DNA of 64,000 bases. Origin: Ferruginibacter sp. Its GTDB lineage: Bacteria; Bacteroidota; Bacteroidia; Chitinophagales; Chitinophagaceae. The position numbers were made by a program, and so were the translations under genes. The notes beneath the pieces were generated by a model that searched no databases, was not told the origin of the DNA, and worked only from the letters and a program-made list of their open reading frames with translations. Shown in pieces: positions 17,763 through 27,104 of the stretch. Position 1 is the stretch's first letter. Every line of letters begins with the position of its first letter. The stretch lies in the NCBI GenBank assembly GCA_017983695.1, contig JAGOAX010000014.1:23184-87183 (forward strand), in the 5' to 3' direction.

Positions 17763-18866
17763 ATGAAATTGATATTAAAAAAATGCTTTTCAATTCTGTT
17801 TGGTTTACTCGTTGGTCTTATCATCTGCGAAATTGTATTACATTTTTACAATCCTTTGCCTTTTGCCATCTCTAAAGGGAAACTGGTATTGCCTGCCAAC
17901 CAGGAAATGGTATTTAAAAATACCTGGATAAAAAAATTAGACAGCAACATTTATTATTCAAGGAATTCTTTAGGCTTTCGTGGGCCTGAGCCAACTGACA
18001 GTGTAAATAAATTATTTTCTCTTATCTGTATCGGTGGAAGTACAACCGAATGCCGCTTCATCAGCGATTCACTCACCTGGCCTTATCAATTATCTGCAAA
18101 AATTAAAGACAGCCTTCCCGGTATATGGCTAAACAACGCCGGTGTTGATGGTCATTCTACTTTTGGTCATTTACTGCTTTTAAAAGAATATATAACCCGG
18201 TTACAACCAAAATATGTAACCCTTCTTATTAGCGTAAATGATATTGAAAACAATAAACCGCAGCAGTACGATGTGATGAATGAGAAAAAGATCAATTATT
18301 TATCTGCAAAAAGTTTTTTTAAATCATTGCTCAATAAAACAGAACTGGGCTCCACATTTTTTCAGTTATATGCCATTAAGGGAGCCTATAGAAAAGGCCT
18401 TATTCATAAAGAAGTGGACTTTACTGCGCTTAAAGACACGGCATTAACAGAAGCGTATAAATCAGATTTTATAAAAAGACAGGCAGCTTATTTAGTACAA
18501 TACAAACAAAGGATCAGCGATATGATTGCCATTTGCAAGGCTAATAATGTAACACCAATTCTGCTTACACAACCATCATTATTCGGAAATTTTACAGACA
18601 GCGCCACAATGATAAATATTGGTAATAAAATGATACCAGGCACAACGCCGGTTTGCAATGCTGCTTTAATGGGAAATGTGCTGGAACTGTATAATGATGT
18701 GGTAAGATCCTTTGGTAACCAGGCAAAAGTGGTAGACCTGGCCACTTTAATGCCTAAAAACAGTAATTATTACTACGATTTTATACATTATACCAATGCA
18801 GGGTGCGGTAAAATAGGCACAATACTGTCAAAAGAATTAGTTCCCTGGTTTAAAATGAATAATTAG
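17763..18866 (+). CDS. Membrane-anchored SGNH/GDSL-type hydrolase lying between the two carB halves
   Basis: 367 residues from ATG 17763; twelve further codons to 17727 are less likely. A single N-terminal hydrophobic segment (FGLLVGLIICEIVLHF) suggests an inner-membrane anchor or uncleaved signal. SGNH blocks follow: CIGGSTTEC (nucleophile Ser), NNAGVDGHST (Gly), SVNDIENN (Asn) and near the end YDFIHYTNAGCG, the DxxH of the catalytic pair. The family deacylates lipids, esters or surface sugars; the substrate is unknown. It is co-oriented with carB and separates the two halves, which is unusual. Confidence 0.85.
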   Translation: MKLILKKCFSILFGLLVGLIICEIVLHFYNPLPFAISKGKLVLPANQEMVFKNTWIKKLDSNIYYSRNSLGFRGPEPTDSVNKLFSLICIGGSTTECRFISDSLTWPYQLSAKIKDSLPGIWLNNAGVDGHSTFGHLLLLKEYITRLQPKYVTLLISVNDIENNKPQQYDVMNEKKINYLSAKSFFKSLLNKTELGSTFFQLYAIKGAYRKGLIHKEVDFTALKDTALTEAYKSDFIKRQAAYLVQYKQRISDMIAICKANNVTPILLTQPSLFGNFTDSATMINIGNKMIPGTTPVCNAALMGNVLELYNDVVRSFGNQAKVVDLATLMPKNSNYYYDFIHYTNAGCGKIGTILSKELVPWFKMNN

Positions 18867-18908
18867 TAGAAAATGTTATTTAAAAGCATAAAGCTGAGCA
18901 AAAAAAAT

Positions 18909-18916
18909 TATTTTTG
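18909..18916 (+). promoter_or_regulatory. -7 promoter box before the carB C-terminal half
   Basis: TATTTTTG fits TAnnTTTG and is followed by the CAGCGCAA motif also seen at the 33259 promoter. A 12-codon ORF (18940-18978, MKTIIPFTNSLF) lies between box and gene and could be a leader peptide. The box would let the second carB half be transcribed on its own. Confidence 0.5.
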
Positions 18917-18987
18917 CAGCGCAATAAAAAACGGGAGCTATGAAAACTATAATTCCCTTTACAAATTCACTTTTTTAAACGCTACAC

Positions 18988-20178
18988 ATGCAGGCAGTTG
19001 CACACAACGAAAGTAAAGTATCAGCAAAAAAGAAAATAATTGTTTTAGGTAGTGGCCCCAATAGAATTGGCCAGGGTATTGAGTTTGACTATTGTTGTGT
19101 GCATGGCTTACTGGCTATTAAAGAAGCCGGTTACGAAGCTATTATGGTAAACTGCAATCCCGAAACGGTAAGTACCGATTTTGACATTGCTGATAAACTA
19201 TATTTTGAACCGGTTTTCTGGGAGCATCTTTGGGAAATTGTAGAGCATGAAAAGCCTTATGGTGTAATTGTACAGCTGGGCGGACAAACTGCTTTAAAAC
19301 TGGCTAAGCGTTTACATGAAAAAGGGATAAAGATCATCGGTACTTCGTTCGATAGCATGGATATAGCAGAAGACCGTGGCCGCTTTAGTGATATGCTGAA
19401 AGAGCTGGGTATTCCTTATCCAGACTATGGTACGGCCTTTAATACCGACGAAGCTATTGAAGTGGCTAATAAAGTAGGATACCCGGTTTTAATAAGACCA
19501 AGTTATGTATTGGGCGGACAAAGGATGCGTATTGTTATTAATGACGAAGATCTGGAAATAGGCGTATTGAGTTTAATTAAACATTTACCCGGTAATAAAA
19601 TATTGATCGATCATTTTTTAGACAGGTGCCAGGAAGCAGAGATAGATGCCATTTTTGATGGAGATGATTTTCATGTAATGGGTGTGATGGAGCATATTGA
19701 GCCTGCAGGTATACATAGCGGCGATAGTAATGCAGTATTACCGCAATTTAATTTGTCGCCATTAATTGTGCATACAATGGAAGAGTATGCAGAGAAAATT
19801 GCAAGGGCATTAAATATAAAAGGTCTTATCAATATACAGTTTGCCATTAAAGATGGTAATGTTTTTGTAATTGAAGCCAACCCAAGAGCAAGCCGTACCA
19901 CACCATTTATTGCTAAAGCCTATCAAATTCCTTATTTGAATATTGCTACCAAAATTATGATGGAAGCCAATAAGCTTAAAGATTTTACTTTTGAAAAAAA
20001 GCTTACCGGTTTTGCAATTAAAGAACCTGTTTTCTCTTTCAATAAATTTCCCGGTGTAAATAAAGAGCTAGGCCCCGAAATGAAAAGTACCGGGGAAGCT
20101 ATACGCTTTATAAAAGATTTACGTGATCCCTATTTCCGCCAGTTGTATAAAGAAAGAAGTATGCACCTGAGTAAATAA
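18988..20178 (+). CDS. carB: Carbamoyl-phosphate synthase large chain, C-terminal ATP-grasp half (split CarB)
   Basis: 396 residues. After a 15-residue lead (MQAVAHNESKVSAKK) it enters the second ATP-grasp domain at IIVLGSGPNRIGQGIEFDY and runs through GVIVQLGGQTALKLA, SYVLGGQRM, GIHSGDS and FVIEANPRASRT to LGPEMKSTGEA. It stops about where E. coli CarB enters its allosteric MGS-like domain, which is absent, so UMP and ornithine control of the E. coli kind is not expected. The lead peptide keeps the NES of the usual inter-domain linker, showing that the split fell inside that linker. It has its own candidate promoter. Confidence 0.95.
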   Translation: MQAVAHNESKVSAKKKIIVLGSGPNRIGQGIEFDYCCVHGLLAIKEAGYEAIMVNCNPETVSTDFDIADKLYFEPVFWEHLWEIVEHEKPYGVIVQLGGQTALKLAKRLHEKGIKIIGTSFDSMDIAEDRGRFSDMLKELGIPYPDYGTAFNTDEAIEVANKVGYPVLIRPSYVLGGQRMRIVINDEDLEIGVLSLIKHLPGNKILIDHFLDRCQEAEIDAIFDGDDFHVMGVMEHIEPAGIHSGDSNAVLPQFNLSPLIVHTMEEYAEKIARALNIKGLINIQFAIKDGNVFVIEANPRASRTTPFIAKAYQIPYLNIATKIMMEANKLKDFTFEKKLTGFAIKEPVFSFNKFPGVNKELGPEMKSTGEAIRFIKDLRDPYFRQLYKERSMHLSK

Positions 20179-20203
20179 AATATGGTGCGATAAAATATTG
20201 TAA

Positions 20204-20800
20204 TTGAACCGCTACTTCATCATTAATAAGCCATACAATATGGTATCGCAGTTTATCAGTTCACACAAAGTGGGCTTACTCGGCGATCTTCATTTTAAAT
20301 TCCCCGAAGGTACTCATGCCATTGGCAGGTTGGATAATGAATCGGAAGGGCTGCTGATTTTAACCACAGATAAAAGAGTAACCCGGTTATTATTTCTTGC
20401 AGCACAACCACACAAACGTACTTACCTGGTAATGGTGCAAAACGAAATTACCCCACAAACATTTAACCAGTTAAAAGAAGGCGTACCTATACGTATTGCG
20501 GCAGGTGAATATTATACTGCCAGGCCAGATGCAATTGAAATAATAAATAACCCCGGCGAATTATATCCATATGCAGGTGACCGAAGAGAAATTTATCCGC
20601 ATACCTGGTTATTGATTACACTTACCGAAGGAAAATTTCGCCAGGTACGTAAAATGGTATTGGCCGTAAGGCACCGTTGCCTGCGGCTAATACGTTTATC
20701 AATCAGCGATTTAATGTTAGATAATTTAGAGCCGGGTGCTGTAAAAGAATTACAAAAAGAAGAGTTTTATAAAAAACTGGGTATTCATCAACCTGTGTAA
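20204..20800 (+). CDS. rRNA pseudouridine synthase of the RsuA/RluE family
   Basis: 198 residues. The frame opens with TTG directly after a stop codon; the next ATG would lose the conserved RYFIINKPYNM opening, so TTG is taken as the start. The catalytic block GRLDNESEGLLILTTD carries the essential Asp, and KFRQVRKMV is the conserved C-terminal motif. There is no S4 domain, as in RluE, which modifies 23S rRNA at position 2457 in E. coli. It follows the second carB half by 25 bases. Confidence 0.88.
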   Translation: MNRYFIINKPYNMVSQFISSHKVGLLGDLHFKFPEGTHAIGRLDNESEGLLILTTDKRVTRLLFLAAQPHKRTYLVMVQNEITPQTFNQLKEGVPIRIAAGEYYTARPDAIEIINNPGELYPYAGDRREIYPHTWLLITLTEGKFRQVRKMVLAVRHRCLRLIRLSISDLMLDNLEPGAVKELQKEEFYKKLGIHQPV

Positions 20801-20838
20801 ATGCTTGCGTATTCCAGTTTGATTTTTTACATTAGTAC

Positions 20839-22932
20839 ATGCATCGTTTACCCGTTTGGAAAACAGCACCTTTTCTCCGGCTTTTGCTTCCTTTGGTTGC
20901 AGGCATTATTGTACAATGGTATTTTCAAATTTCGTTGCCGATAATTATAGTTACCATTATAAGTTTTACATTTTCTTACCTTCTTTTTTATTTTTTACCA
21001 CTTGCTGTAAGGTTTAAAATACAAACATTGCAAGGTTTGCTGCTTAATTGTGTATTACTGAGTGTTGGCTTATTTATAACCTGGAATAAAGATACCCGGC
21101 ATACTAATGACTGGTATGGTAATTATTACAAGGACTCTAATTTTATTGTTGTAAGAATTGACGAACCCTTAATTGAAAAAACTAAATCTTATAAAGCAGA
21201 TGGTTTTGTAGAAACTGTAATGAATAATGATGAGGCTGTTGCCTGCAAAGGAAAATTACTACTATATTTTGCTAAGGACTCTTCGGTAAGCCAGTTACAT
21301 TACGGCGATAAAATTCTTATCAATAAAAATTTACAACAGATAAAAAATTCCGGTAATCCCGGGGCATTTAATTACCAGCGTTATGCTGCATTTCAGCAAA
21401 CCTTTCACAATGTATTTTTAAAAGAGAAGGATTGGGTGTTGTTAAAAGAAAAAAATGTAAACGGGTTTAAGCAATTCATTTTTACAGCAAGAGAAAAAAT
21501 ATTAGCAACCCTGCGTACAAATTTAAATACCGGCAAAGATGAATTAGGTATTGCAGAGGCCTTGCTTATTGGTTATACCCACGATCTGGATAAAGACCTG
21601 GTGCAGGCCTATAGCAATACCGGCGTAGTGCATATTATTGCCATATCCGGTATGCACCTGGGGTTGATTTATATAATGCTGGTATGGTTATTTGCAAGAA
21701 CACCGGGTATAAAAAAATCAAAGTGGATGCAGGCAGTATTAATATTAAGTTGCCTGTGGTTATTTTCATTGCTTACCGGCGGTTCAGCTTCGGTATTGCG
21801 TTCTGCAGTTATGTTTTCGTTTATTACTTTGGGTAAAACAATATTTACAAAATATTCTTCCGTTTATAATTCTTTAGCGGCATCGGCTTTTGCCATGCTC
21901 ATTTATAATCCATATTATTTATGGGATGTAGGTTTTCAGCTTTCCTATCTTGCAGTAACAGGTATTGTAATTTTTCAAAAGCCGATTTACAATTTGGCCT
22001 ACATTAAAAATAAATGGGTTAATAAAATATGGGAAATGCTTGCCATTACGTTGGCTGCACAAATACTTACTTTCCCGGTTTGTATTTATTATTTTCACCA
22101 GTTCCCCAATTTGTTTTTAATTACTAATTTAATTGCAGTGCCATTATCAACCATCATCCTTGTTGCAGAAATTGCATTGGTGGCGTTTTCATGGATACCG
22201 TTTGTTGGTATTTATCTTGGTAAAATAACCGGCTGGCTGGTTTGGTTAATGAATAAAATTATTCTTTGGGTAAATGATTTTTCTTTTGCCGTTTGGGATA
22301 AAATTCCAGCCAATGTATTATCAACCTGGTTACTTTATGCGGTGGTAATCGGGATAAGTGTATGGCTCATTAATAAAAACAAAAAAATATTGCGCTTTTC
22401 GTTATTTGCATTCTTAGCTTTTGTAATGGTGCATGCTTATGGCAATTGGCAAATTAAAAATCAACAGAAAATAATTGTATATAATGTACCACAACACCAG
22501 GCCATTGATTTTGTACATGGCAATAATTATATTTTTCATGGCGATAGCGTTTTACTTGAAGACGGGATGCTTCAAAATTTTCACCTTAAACCCGGCCGCA
22601 TAGCCTTGCAATTAAATAACAGAACCGACTCTATTCAATCTATAACATCTTATCAACCATTTTACCAGTTTGGCAATAAGAGGATTTTAATAATAGATAA
22701 ACCACTGGTTTTTGAACCGCTGCAACAAAAAATTGATGTTGATATAATCATCATTTCTAAAAGCCCTAAGCTGTACATTTCGCAACTGGCAGCGGTTTTC
22801 AATTGCAACCAGTATGTGGTTGACGCTTCTAACAGTTTGTGGAAAATTGGCAAATGGAAAAAAGACTGTGAAGAGCTACATTTGCAACTTCATTCAATTC
22901 CCGAAAAAGGAGCATTTGTTCTGGATTTATAA
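20839..22932 (+). CDS. comEC: ComEC/Rec2-family DNA uptake channel protein
   Basis: 697 residues. The N-terminal DUF4131 region with membrane helices and an OB-like soluble part is followed by the Competence domain: GYTHDLDKDLVQAYSNTGVVHIIAISGMHLG, LLTGGSASVLRSAVMF, and multiple membrane helices to about 530. The C-terminal 160 residues do not show the HxHxDH motif of the metallo-beta-lactamase domain found in many ComEC proteins, which is common in this phylum. The protein forms the inner-membrane channel for single-stranded DNA in transformation. It is followed closely by purH. Confidence 0.9.
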   Translation: MHRLPVWKTAPFLRLLLPLVAGIIVQWYFQISLPIIIVTIISFTFSYLLFYFLPLAVRFKIQTLQGLLLNCVLLSVGLFITWNKDTRHTNDWYGNYYKDSNFIVVRIDEPLIEKTKSYKADGFVETVMNNDEAVACKGKLLLYFAKDSSVSQLHYGDKILINKNLQQIKNSGNPGAFNYQRYAAFQQTFHNVFLKEKDWVLLKEKNVNGFKQFIFTAREKILATLRTNLNTGKDELGIAEALLIGYTHDLDKDLVQAYSNTGVVHIIAISGMHLGLIYIMLVWLFARTPGIKKSKWMQAVLILSCLWLFSLLTGGSASVLRSAVMFSFITLGKTIFTKYSSVYNSLAASAFAMLIYNPYYLWDVGFQLSYLAVTGIVIFQKPIYNLAYIKNKWVNKIWEMLAITLAAQILTFPVCIYYFHQFPNLFLITNLIAVPLSTIILVAEIALVAFSWIPFVGIYLGKITGWLVWLMNKIILWVNDFSFAVWDKIPANVLSTWLLYAVVIGISVWLINKNKKILRFSLFAFLAFVMVHAYGNWQIKNQQKIIVYNVPQHQAIDFVHGNNYIFHGDSVLLEDGMLQNFHLKPGRIALQLNNRTDSIQSITSYQPFYQFGNKRILIIDKPLVFEPLQQKIDVDIIIISKSPKLYISQLAAVFNCNQYVVDASNSLWKIGKWKKDCEELHLQLHSIPEKGAFVLDL

Positions 22933-22943
22933 CCCCTTATTAC

Positions 22944-24503
22944 ATGCAAAAGAAAATTAGTGCTGCATTGATTTCCGTTTTTTATAAAGATGGTTTGGAA
23001 AATATTGTAACAGCATTACATCACCTTGGTGTAACTATTTACAGCACCGGCGGTACACAAAAATTTATTGAAGATTTGAAGGTACCCTGCGTTCCGGTGG
23101 AGTCATTAACTTCTTATCCCTCTATTTTGGGTGGCAGGGTAAAAACATTGCACCCATCTGTGTTTGGTGGAATTTTAGCAAAACGGGACGACGCACAGCA
23201 TGTTTCTGAAATGAAGCAATACAATATTCCGGAAATTGACCTGGTTATTGTTGACTTATACCCGTTTGAAGAAACTGTAGCTTCAACTACCGATGAAAAA
23301 CTGATCATAGAAAAGATTGATATTGGCGGACCAAGTATGATACGTGCTGCTGCAAAAAATCATAAAGATGTAGTGGTGGTAGCTGCAAAAAAAGATTATC
23401 ACCAGCTGGAAGAAATTTTAAAAGAACAAAACGGAGAAACCACTTTAGAACAACGCCGCATGTTTGCCATCAAAGCATTTGATGTTTGTACAGGGTATGA
23501 TCTTGCGATCTCTAATTATTTCAATCAAACCGACTTTATCAATCCATTTAATAAAACCAAAACTATTTTGCGTTACGGCGAAAATCCGCATCAGCAGGGT
23601 ATATTTTATGGTAACCAGGAAGAAATATTTGATAAACTGCACGGCAAAGAATTATCGTATAATAACTTAGTTGATGTTGATGCTGCGGTACAACTCATCA
23701 ATGAATTTAAATCAGCATCTAATTACCACGGTGCGGAAGTCCCCTCCGTGGGAGGGGATTTAGGGGAGGCTGTTTTTGCCATTATCAAACACACTAATGT
23801 TTGTGGTGTAGCACAAAGAGCTACGGTAAAAGAAGCATGGGATGTGGCTTTGGCAGGAGACCCGGAAAGTGCCTTTGGTGGTGTGTTAGTTTGCAATGCA
23901 ACAATTGATAAAGCTACAGCTGTAGCTATTAATGAAATATTTTTTGAAGTATTGATTGCTCCGTCTTTTGATGGAGATGCGCTGGATATTCTTAAAACAA
24001 AAAAGAACCGTATTCTTTTAGTACAGAAAAAAAACCTGGATGCAACGCATCAATATAAGTCGGTACTGAATGGCTTATTAACCCAACAAAATGATGTGGG
24101 CAATTATACAGAATGGAAAGAGGCAGGAGGAAGAGAGACTACGGCTGCAGAAAAAGAAGATCTTATTTTTGCAAACATCATCTGTAAGCATTTAAAAAGT
24201 AATTCAATTGCTTTGGTAAAAGACAAACAATTAATCGGCAAGGGTTGCGGACAAACATCCCGTATAGATTCTTTACGCCAATCAATAGAAAAAGCAAAGC
24301 AGTTTAATTTTGATTTAAACGATGCCGTGCTTGCGAGTGATGCGTTTTTTCCTTTTGATGATTGTGTAAAAATTGCTCATGCCGCTGGTATCAGTTCTTT
24401 TATTCAGCCCGGTGGTTCTATCCGTGACAATGATTCTATTGAATATTGCAAACAAAATAATTTAGCCATGGTAATAACGGGCCTAAGGCATTTTAAACAT
24501 TAG
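22944..24503 (+). CDS. purH: Bifunctional AICAR transformylase/IMP cyclohydrolase PurH
   Basis: 519 residues. The N-terminal MGS-like IMP cyclohydrolase domain (GVTIYSTGGTQKFIED, GGRVKTLHPSVFGGIL, DLVIVDLYPFE) is followed by the transformylase domain (LRYGENPHQQG, IIKHTNVCGVA, ASDAFFPFDD, IQPGGSIRD, VITGLRHFKH). It makes the last two steps to IMP. Residues about 262-276 (HGAEVPSVGGDLGEAV) are extra and are encoded by an in-frame G/C-run palindrome at 23741; the flanking strand (INEFKSASNY...FAIIKHTN) is conserved. The insertion lies in a surface loop before the KHTN active-site motif, so the enzyme may tolerate it. Confidence 0.95.
   Translation: MQKKISAALISVFYKDGLENIVTALHHLGVTIYSTGGTQKFIEDLKVPCVPVESLTSYPSILGGRVKTLHPSVFGGILAKRDDAQHVSEMKQYNIPEIDLVIVDLYPFEETVASTTDEKLIIEKIDIGGPSMIRAAAKNHKDVVVVAAKKDYHQLEEILKEQNGETTLEQRRMFAIKAFDVCTGYDLAISNYFNQTDFINPFNKTKTILRYGENPHQQGIFYGNQEEIFDKLHGKELSYNNLVDVDAAVQLINEFKSASNYHGAEVPSVGGDLGEAVFAIIKHTNVCGVAQRATVKEAWDVALAGDPESAFGGVLVCNATIDKATAVAINEIFFEVLIAPSFDGDALDILKTKKNRILLVQKKNLDATHQYKSVLNGLLTQQNDVGNYTEWKEAGGRETTAAEKEDLIFANIICKHLKSNSIALVKDKQLIGKGCGQTSRIDSLRQSIEKAKQFNFDLNDAVLASDAFFPFDDCVKIAHAAGISSFIQPGGSIRDNDSIEYCKQNNLAMVITGLRHFKH
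23741..23770. repeat. G/C-run palindrome inside purH (in frame)
   Basis: CCCCTCC, a 3-base loop and GGAGGGG form a 7-bp stem, followed by ATTTAGGGGAGGC. It is the same family as the copies at 24505, 29534, 44148, 44609 and 46918 and is translated as part of PurH. Confidence 0.8.
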
Positions 24504-24504
24504 A

Positions 24505-24538
24505 AACCCCTTCCATCTCCCCTTGAACGGGGAGGGTT
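24505..24538. repeat. G/C-run palindrome between purH and the EamA gene
   Basis: Stem CTCCCC (24517-24522) pairs with GGGGAG (24529-24534) around TTGAAC; outer AACCC and GGGTT can also pair. It begins right after the purH stop and ends three bases before the next start codon. Confidence 0.8.
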
Positions 24539-24541
24539 AAC

Positions 24542-25441
24542 ATGCTCTCATCTAAAACAACAAAACAAAAAGCGCTGCTGGCGCTTGCATGGGTGAGCTT
24601 TTTTTGGGGCACTACCTGGCTGGCTTCTAAAGTGGCGGTAAACCAAGGTGTACCCGGTTTGCAGGTGGCGGCCATCCGCCAATTTTTAGCAGGTATATTG
24701 TACATTATTTTTTTTGTTGTAAAAAAACAGCCATGGCCAAAAGGTAAACAATGGGGTATCATTATCATTTTGGCAGTTTTAAATTTTATGCTCAGCAATG
24801 GTTTAAGCTATTGGGGCTTACAATTTATTACCAGTGGGCTGGCAAGTATTATAGGCGCTATTTTTCCCTTGTGGATTGTACTGATAAATTTATTTGGGGG
24901 AGAGCGCATGCCGCCCAAAGCTCTTACCGGGTTAATTATGGGATTTGGTGGCGTATGTATAATTTTTGCCGACCACCTTCAGGATTTTTTAAATGCTGAT
25001 TTTACGCTGGGGATTATTCTTTCGGTTTTAGCAACCATAAGCTGGGCAGCAGGCAGCCTCTATACAAAAAAACATGCGGCTAATTTTAATCCGTATTTCA
25101 GCCTGGGGCTGCAAATGATAATTTCGGGCATTGCATTAAGTGGTGTTATAAAAACAACCGGGCAGTATGTACCGCTGGCACAAATACCTGCAAATACCTG
25201 GTGGGCTATTTTGTATTTAATAATTATTGGCTCTATACTTACATTTATAGCTTACTTATACAGCCTGCAACATTTACCAACATCACTGGCATCGCTGTAT
25301 GCATACATAAACCCTGTTGTGGCTGTATTACTGGGGGTGATAATTTTTAATGAAAAGCTCAATATGTTTGTGGCTGTTGGTGGGGCTGTTACCATTGCCG
25401 GGGTATATTTGGTAAATGATGCTTTTAGAAAACGGGTTTAA
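24542..25441 (+). CDS. EamA/DMT-superfamily transporter
   Basis: 299 residues with ten predicted membrane helices in two EamA repeats (helices 1-5: FFWGTTWLASKVAVNQGVP to GGVCIIFADH; helices 6-10: ISWAAGSLYTKKH to YAYINPVVAVLLGVIIFNE). The YINPVVAVLLG block is typical of this drug/metabolite exporter group. The substrate is unknown. The start follows a palindromic repeat that fills the gap after purH. Confidence 0.9.
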   Translation: MLSSKTTKQKALLALAWVSFFWGTTWLASKVAVNQGVPGLQVAAIRQFLAGILYIIFFVVKKQPWPKGKQWGIIIILAVLNFMLSNGLSYWGLQFITSGLASIIGAIFPLWIVLINLFGGERMPPKALTGLIMGFGGVCIIFADHLQDFLNADFTLGIILSVLATISWAAGSLYTKKHAANFNPYFSLGLQMIISGIALSGVIKTTGQYVPLAQIPANTWWAILYLIIIGSILTFIAYLYSLQHLPTSLASLYAYINPVVAVLLGVIIFNEKLNMFVAVGGAVTIAGVYLVNDAFRKRV

Positions 25442-25502
25442 ATTTTTACTGCAACTTTTCATTTACTTTGTTGTTTAAAGCATTCCGGATAAAGTATTTT
25501 AT

Positions 25503-26186
25503 TTGAATACACACTATACATATTTTATAATTCTTGCAGCATCGCTTGCAGGGCCTTTATTATTAAGTTTTGATAAAAAAGTGGAATTCTATAAAAAATG
25601 GAAATACGTATTTCCGGCTATGATCATCCCGGCCTTATTGTATATTGCCTGGGATATCTTTTTTACAAGTAAAGGCGTTTGGAGTTTCAACGAAAATTAT
25701 ATTACCGGAATTAAGTTGTATAACCTGCCAATAGAAGAAGTACTGTTCTTTTTTGTAGTGCCTTATTGCTGTGTATTTATTTATGAGTGTATCCGGAGTT
25801 ATTTCCCTTTTTTAAAAAATAAACCACTTGCTGAAATTATTTTAATAACCCTGGCTTGTATTTTATTGTTTACCGGAATTATTTTTTACAAGTATTATTA
25901 TACTTCCTGGACTTTCATTCTTACTGCAGCATTTATAGGAATTATTTACTGGTATAAAAATTATTTTAAAAATTTTGATGCTGCATCCTTCCTTGTTGCT
26001 TATGGCATTATACTTATTCCATTTTTAATAGTAAATGGTTTTCTTACGGCCATACCAGTAGTATTATATAACAATGCCGAAAATTTGAGAGTAAGAATAT
26101 ATACCATACCTTTTGAAGATGTATTTTACGGTATGTTACTGGTATTGATGAATATTGCTATTTATGAAAAATTAAAAAATAAATAA
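25503..26186 (+). CDS. Lycopene beta-cyclase (CrtYc/CrtYd-type membrane protein)
   Basis: 227 residues, read from a TTG at 25503 because no ATG fits. Two similar halves each hold about three membrane helices, with PAMIIPALLYIAWDIFFTSKGVWSF and NLPIEEVLFFFVVPYCCVFIYE in the first and RIYTIPFEDVFYGMLLVLMNIAIYE in the second. The paired PIEE and PFED motifs are typical of the heterodimer-type lycopene cyclase fused into one chain. It closes the ends of lycopene into beta rings. No other carotenoid gene is in the window. Confidence 0.88.
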   Translation: MNTHYTYFIILAASLAGPLLLSFDKKVEFYKKWKYVFPAMIIPALLYIAWDIFFTSKGVWSFNENYITGIKLYNLPIEEVLFFFVVPYCCVFIYECIRSYFPFLKNKPLAEIILITLACILLFTGIIFYKYYYTSWTFILTAAFIGIIYWYKNYFKNFDAASFLVAYGIILIPFLIVNGFLTAIPVVLYNNAENLRVRIYTIPFEDVFYGMLLVLMNIAIYEKLKNK

Positions 26187-26188
26187 AC

Positions 26189-27100
26189 ATGGAATTTGGA
26201 CGTGTATTGGAAAATGAGTTAAACAGTATTAACTTTTCTTTACCGGAAGAACCTGCGTTTAATAAAAATATATTGAAAGGTAAGCCTGTAAAAAATGCTA
26301 AAGTTTATCTTGGCTGCGCCAAGTGGGGAAGAGAAGAGTGGGTGGGCAAAATTTATCCGCCCAAGACAAAAGAAAAAGATTTTTTACAGCACTATGTGCA
26401 ACATTATAATAGTATAGAATTAAATGCCACTCATTATAAAGTATATGGTGAGGCCGGTATAAAAAAGTGGGTAGAAAAAGCCGAAGGCAGGGATTTTATG
26501 TTTTGTCCTAAAATGTACCAGGGCGTAACACATCGGGGCAGTTTAAAAGGAAAGGAATTTATCACCAATGAATTCTTCAGGGGCATTGTTTCTTTTGGCG
26601 AACATCTTGGCCCGGTATTTATCCAGGTAAGTGATACTTTTTCTCCTAAAAGAAAAGATGAATTATTTACCTATCTCAAATCATCACCTACTGATTTGCA
26701 ATTTTTTTTAGAAGTGCGCCACCCTGATTGGTTTTTAAAGGAAGAAATAAGAAATGAATTGATGAGTACACTTGCTGCAATGAATATGGGTATTGTAATT
26801 ACAGACACTGCCGGACGAAGGGAATGTGCCCATATGTACCTTACCATACCAAAAGTATTTATCCGTTATGTAGGCAACAGTTTACACGCTACTGATTATA
26901 CCAGGTGCGATGCATGGATTGAACGTATGAAATACTGGCTGGATAATGGGTTACAGGAATTGTATTTTTTTATGCATATGCATGACGAGGCTACTTCGCC
27001 GGAGTTGACAGTTTATTTAGTGGACAAGATGAATGCAGCTTGTGGGTTGAATTTAATAAAGCCAACATTCGTTACACAACAAAAAGGTTTGTTTGATTAA
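26189..27100 (+). CDS. DUF72-domain protein (YecE-like TIM barrel)
   Basis: 303 residues with the DUF72 landmarks: YLGCAKWGREEWVGKIYPP, NSIELNATHYKVYG, FMFCPKMYQGVTH, FFLEVRHPDWF and FMHMHDEATSPELTVYLVDK. The fold is a TIM barrel related to xylose isomerase-like enzymes, with no established reaction. It starts two bases after the lycopene cyclase stop and is convergent with umuC. Confidence 0.88.
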   Translation: MEFGRVLENELNSINFSLPEEPAFNKNILKGKPVKNAKVYLGCAKWGREEWVGKIYPPKTKEKDFLQHYVQHYNSIELNATHYKVYGEAGIKKWVEKAEGRDFMFCPKMYQGVTHRGSLKGKEFITNEFFRGIVSFGEHLGPVFIQVSDTFSPKRKDELFTYLKSSPTDLQFFLEVRHPDWFLKEEIRNELMSTLAAMNMGIVITDTAGRRECAHMYLTIPKVFIRYVGNSLHATDYTRCDAWIERMKYWLDNGLQELYFFMHMHDEATSPELTVYLVDKMNAACGLNLIKPTFVTQQKGLFD

Positions 27101-27104
27101 CGGA

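Noticed and set aside
16056..20178. Frameshift or sequencing error splitting carB
   Set aside because: The halves are 1285 bases apart with a complete unrelated gene between, and each has a proper start, stop and full domains.
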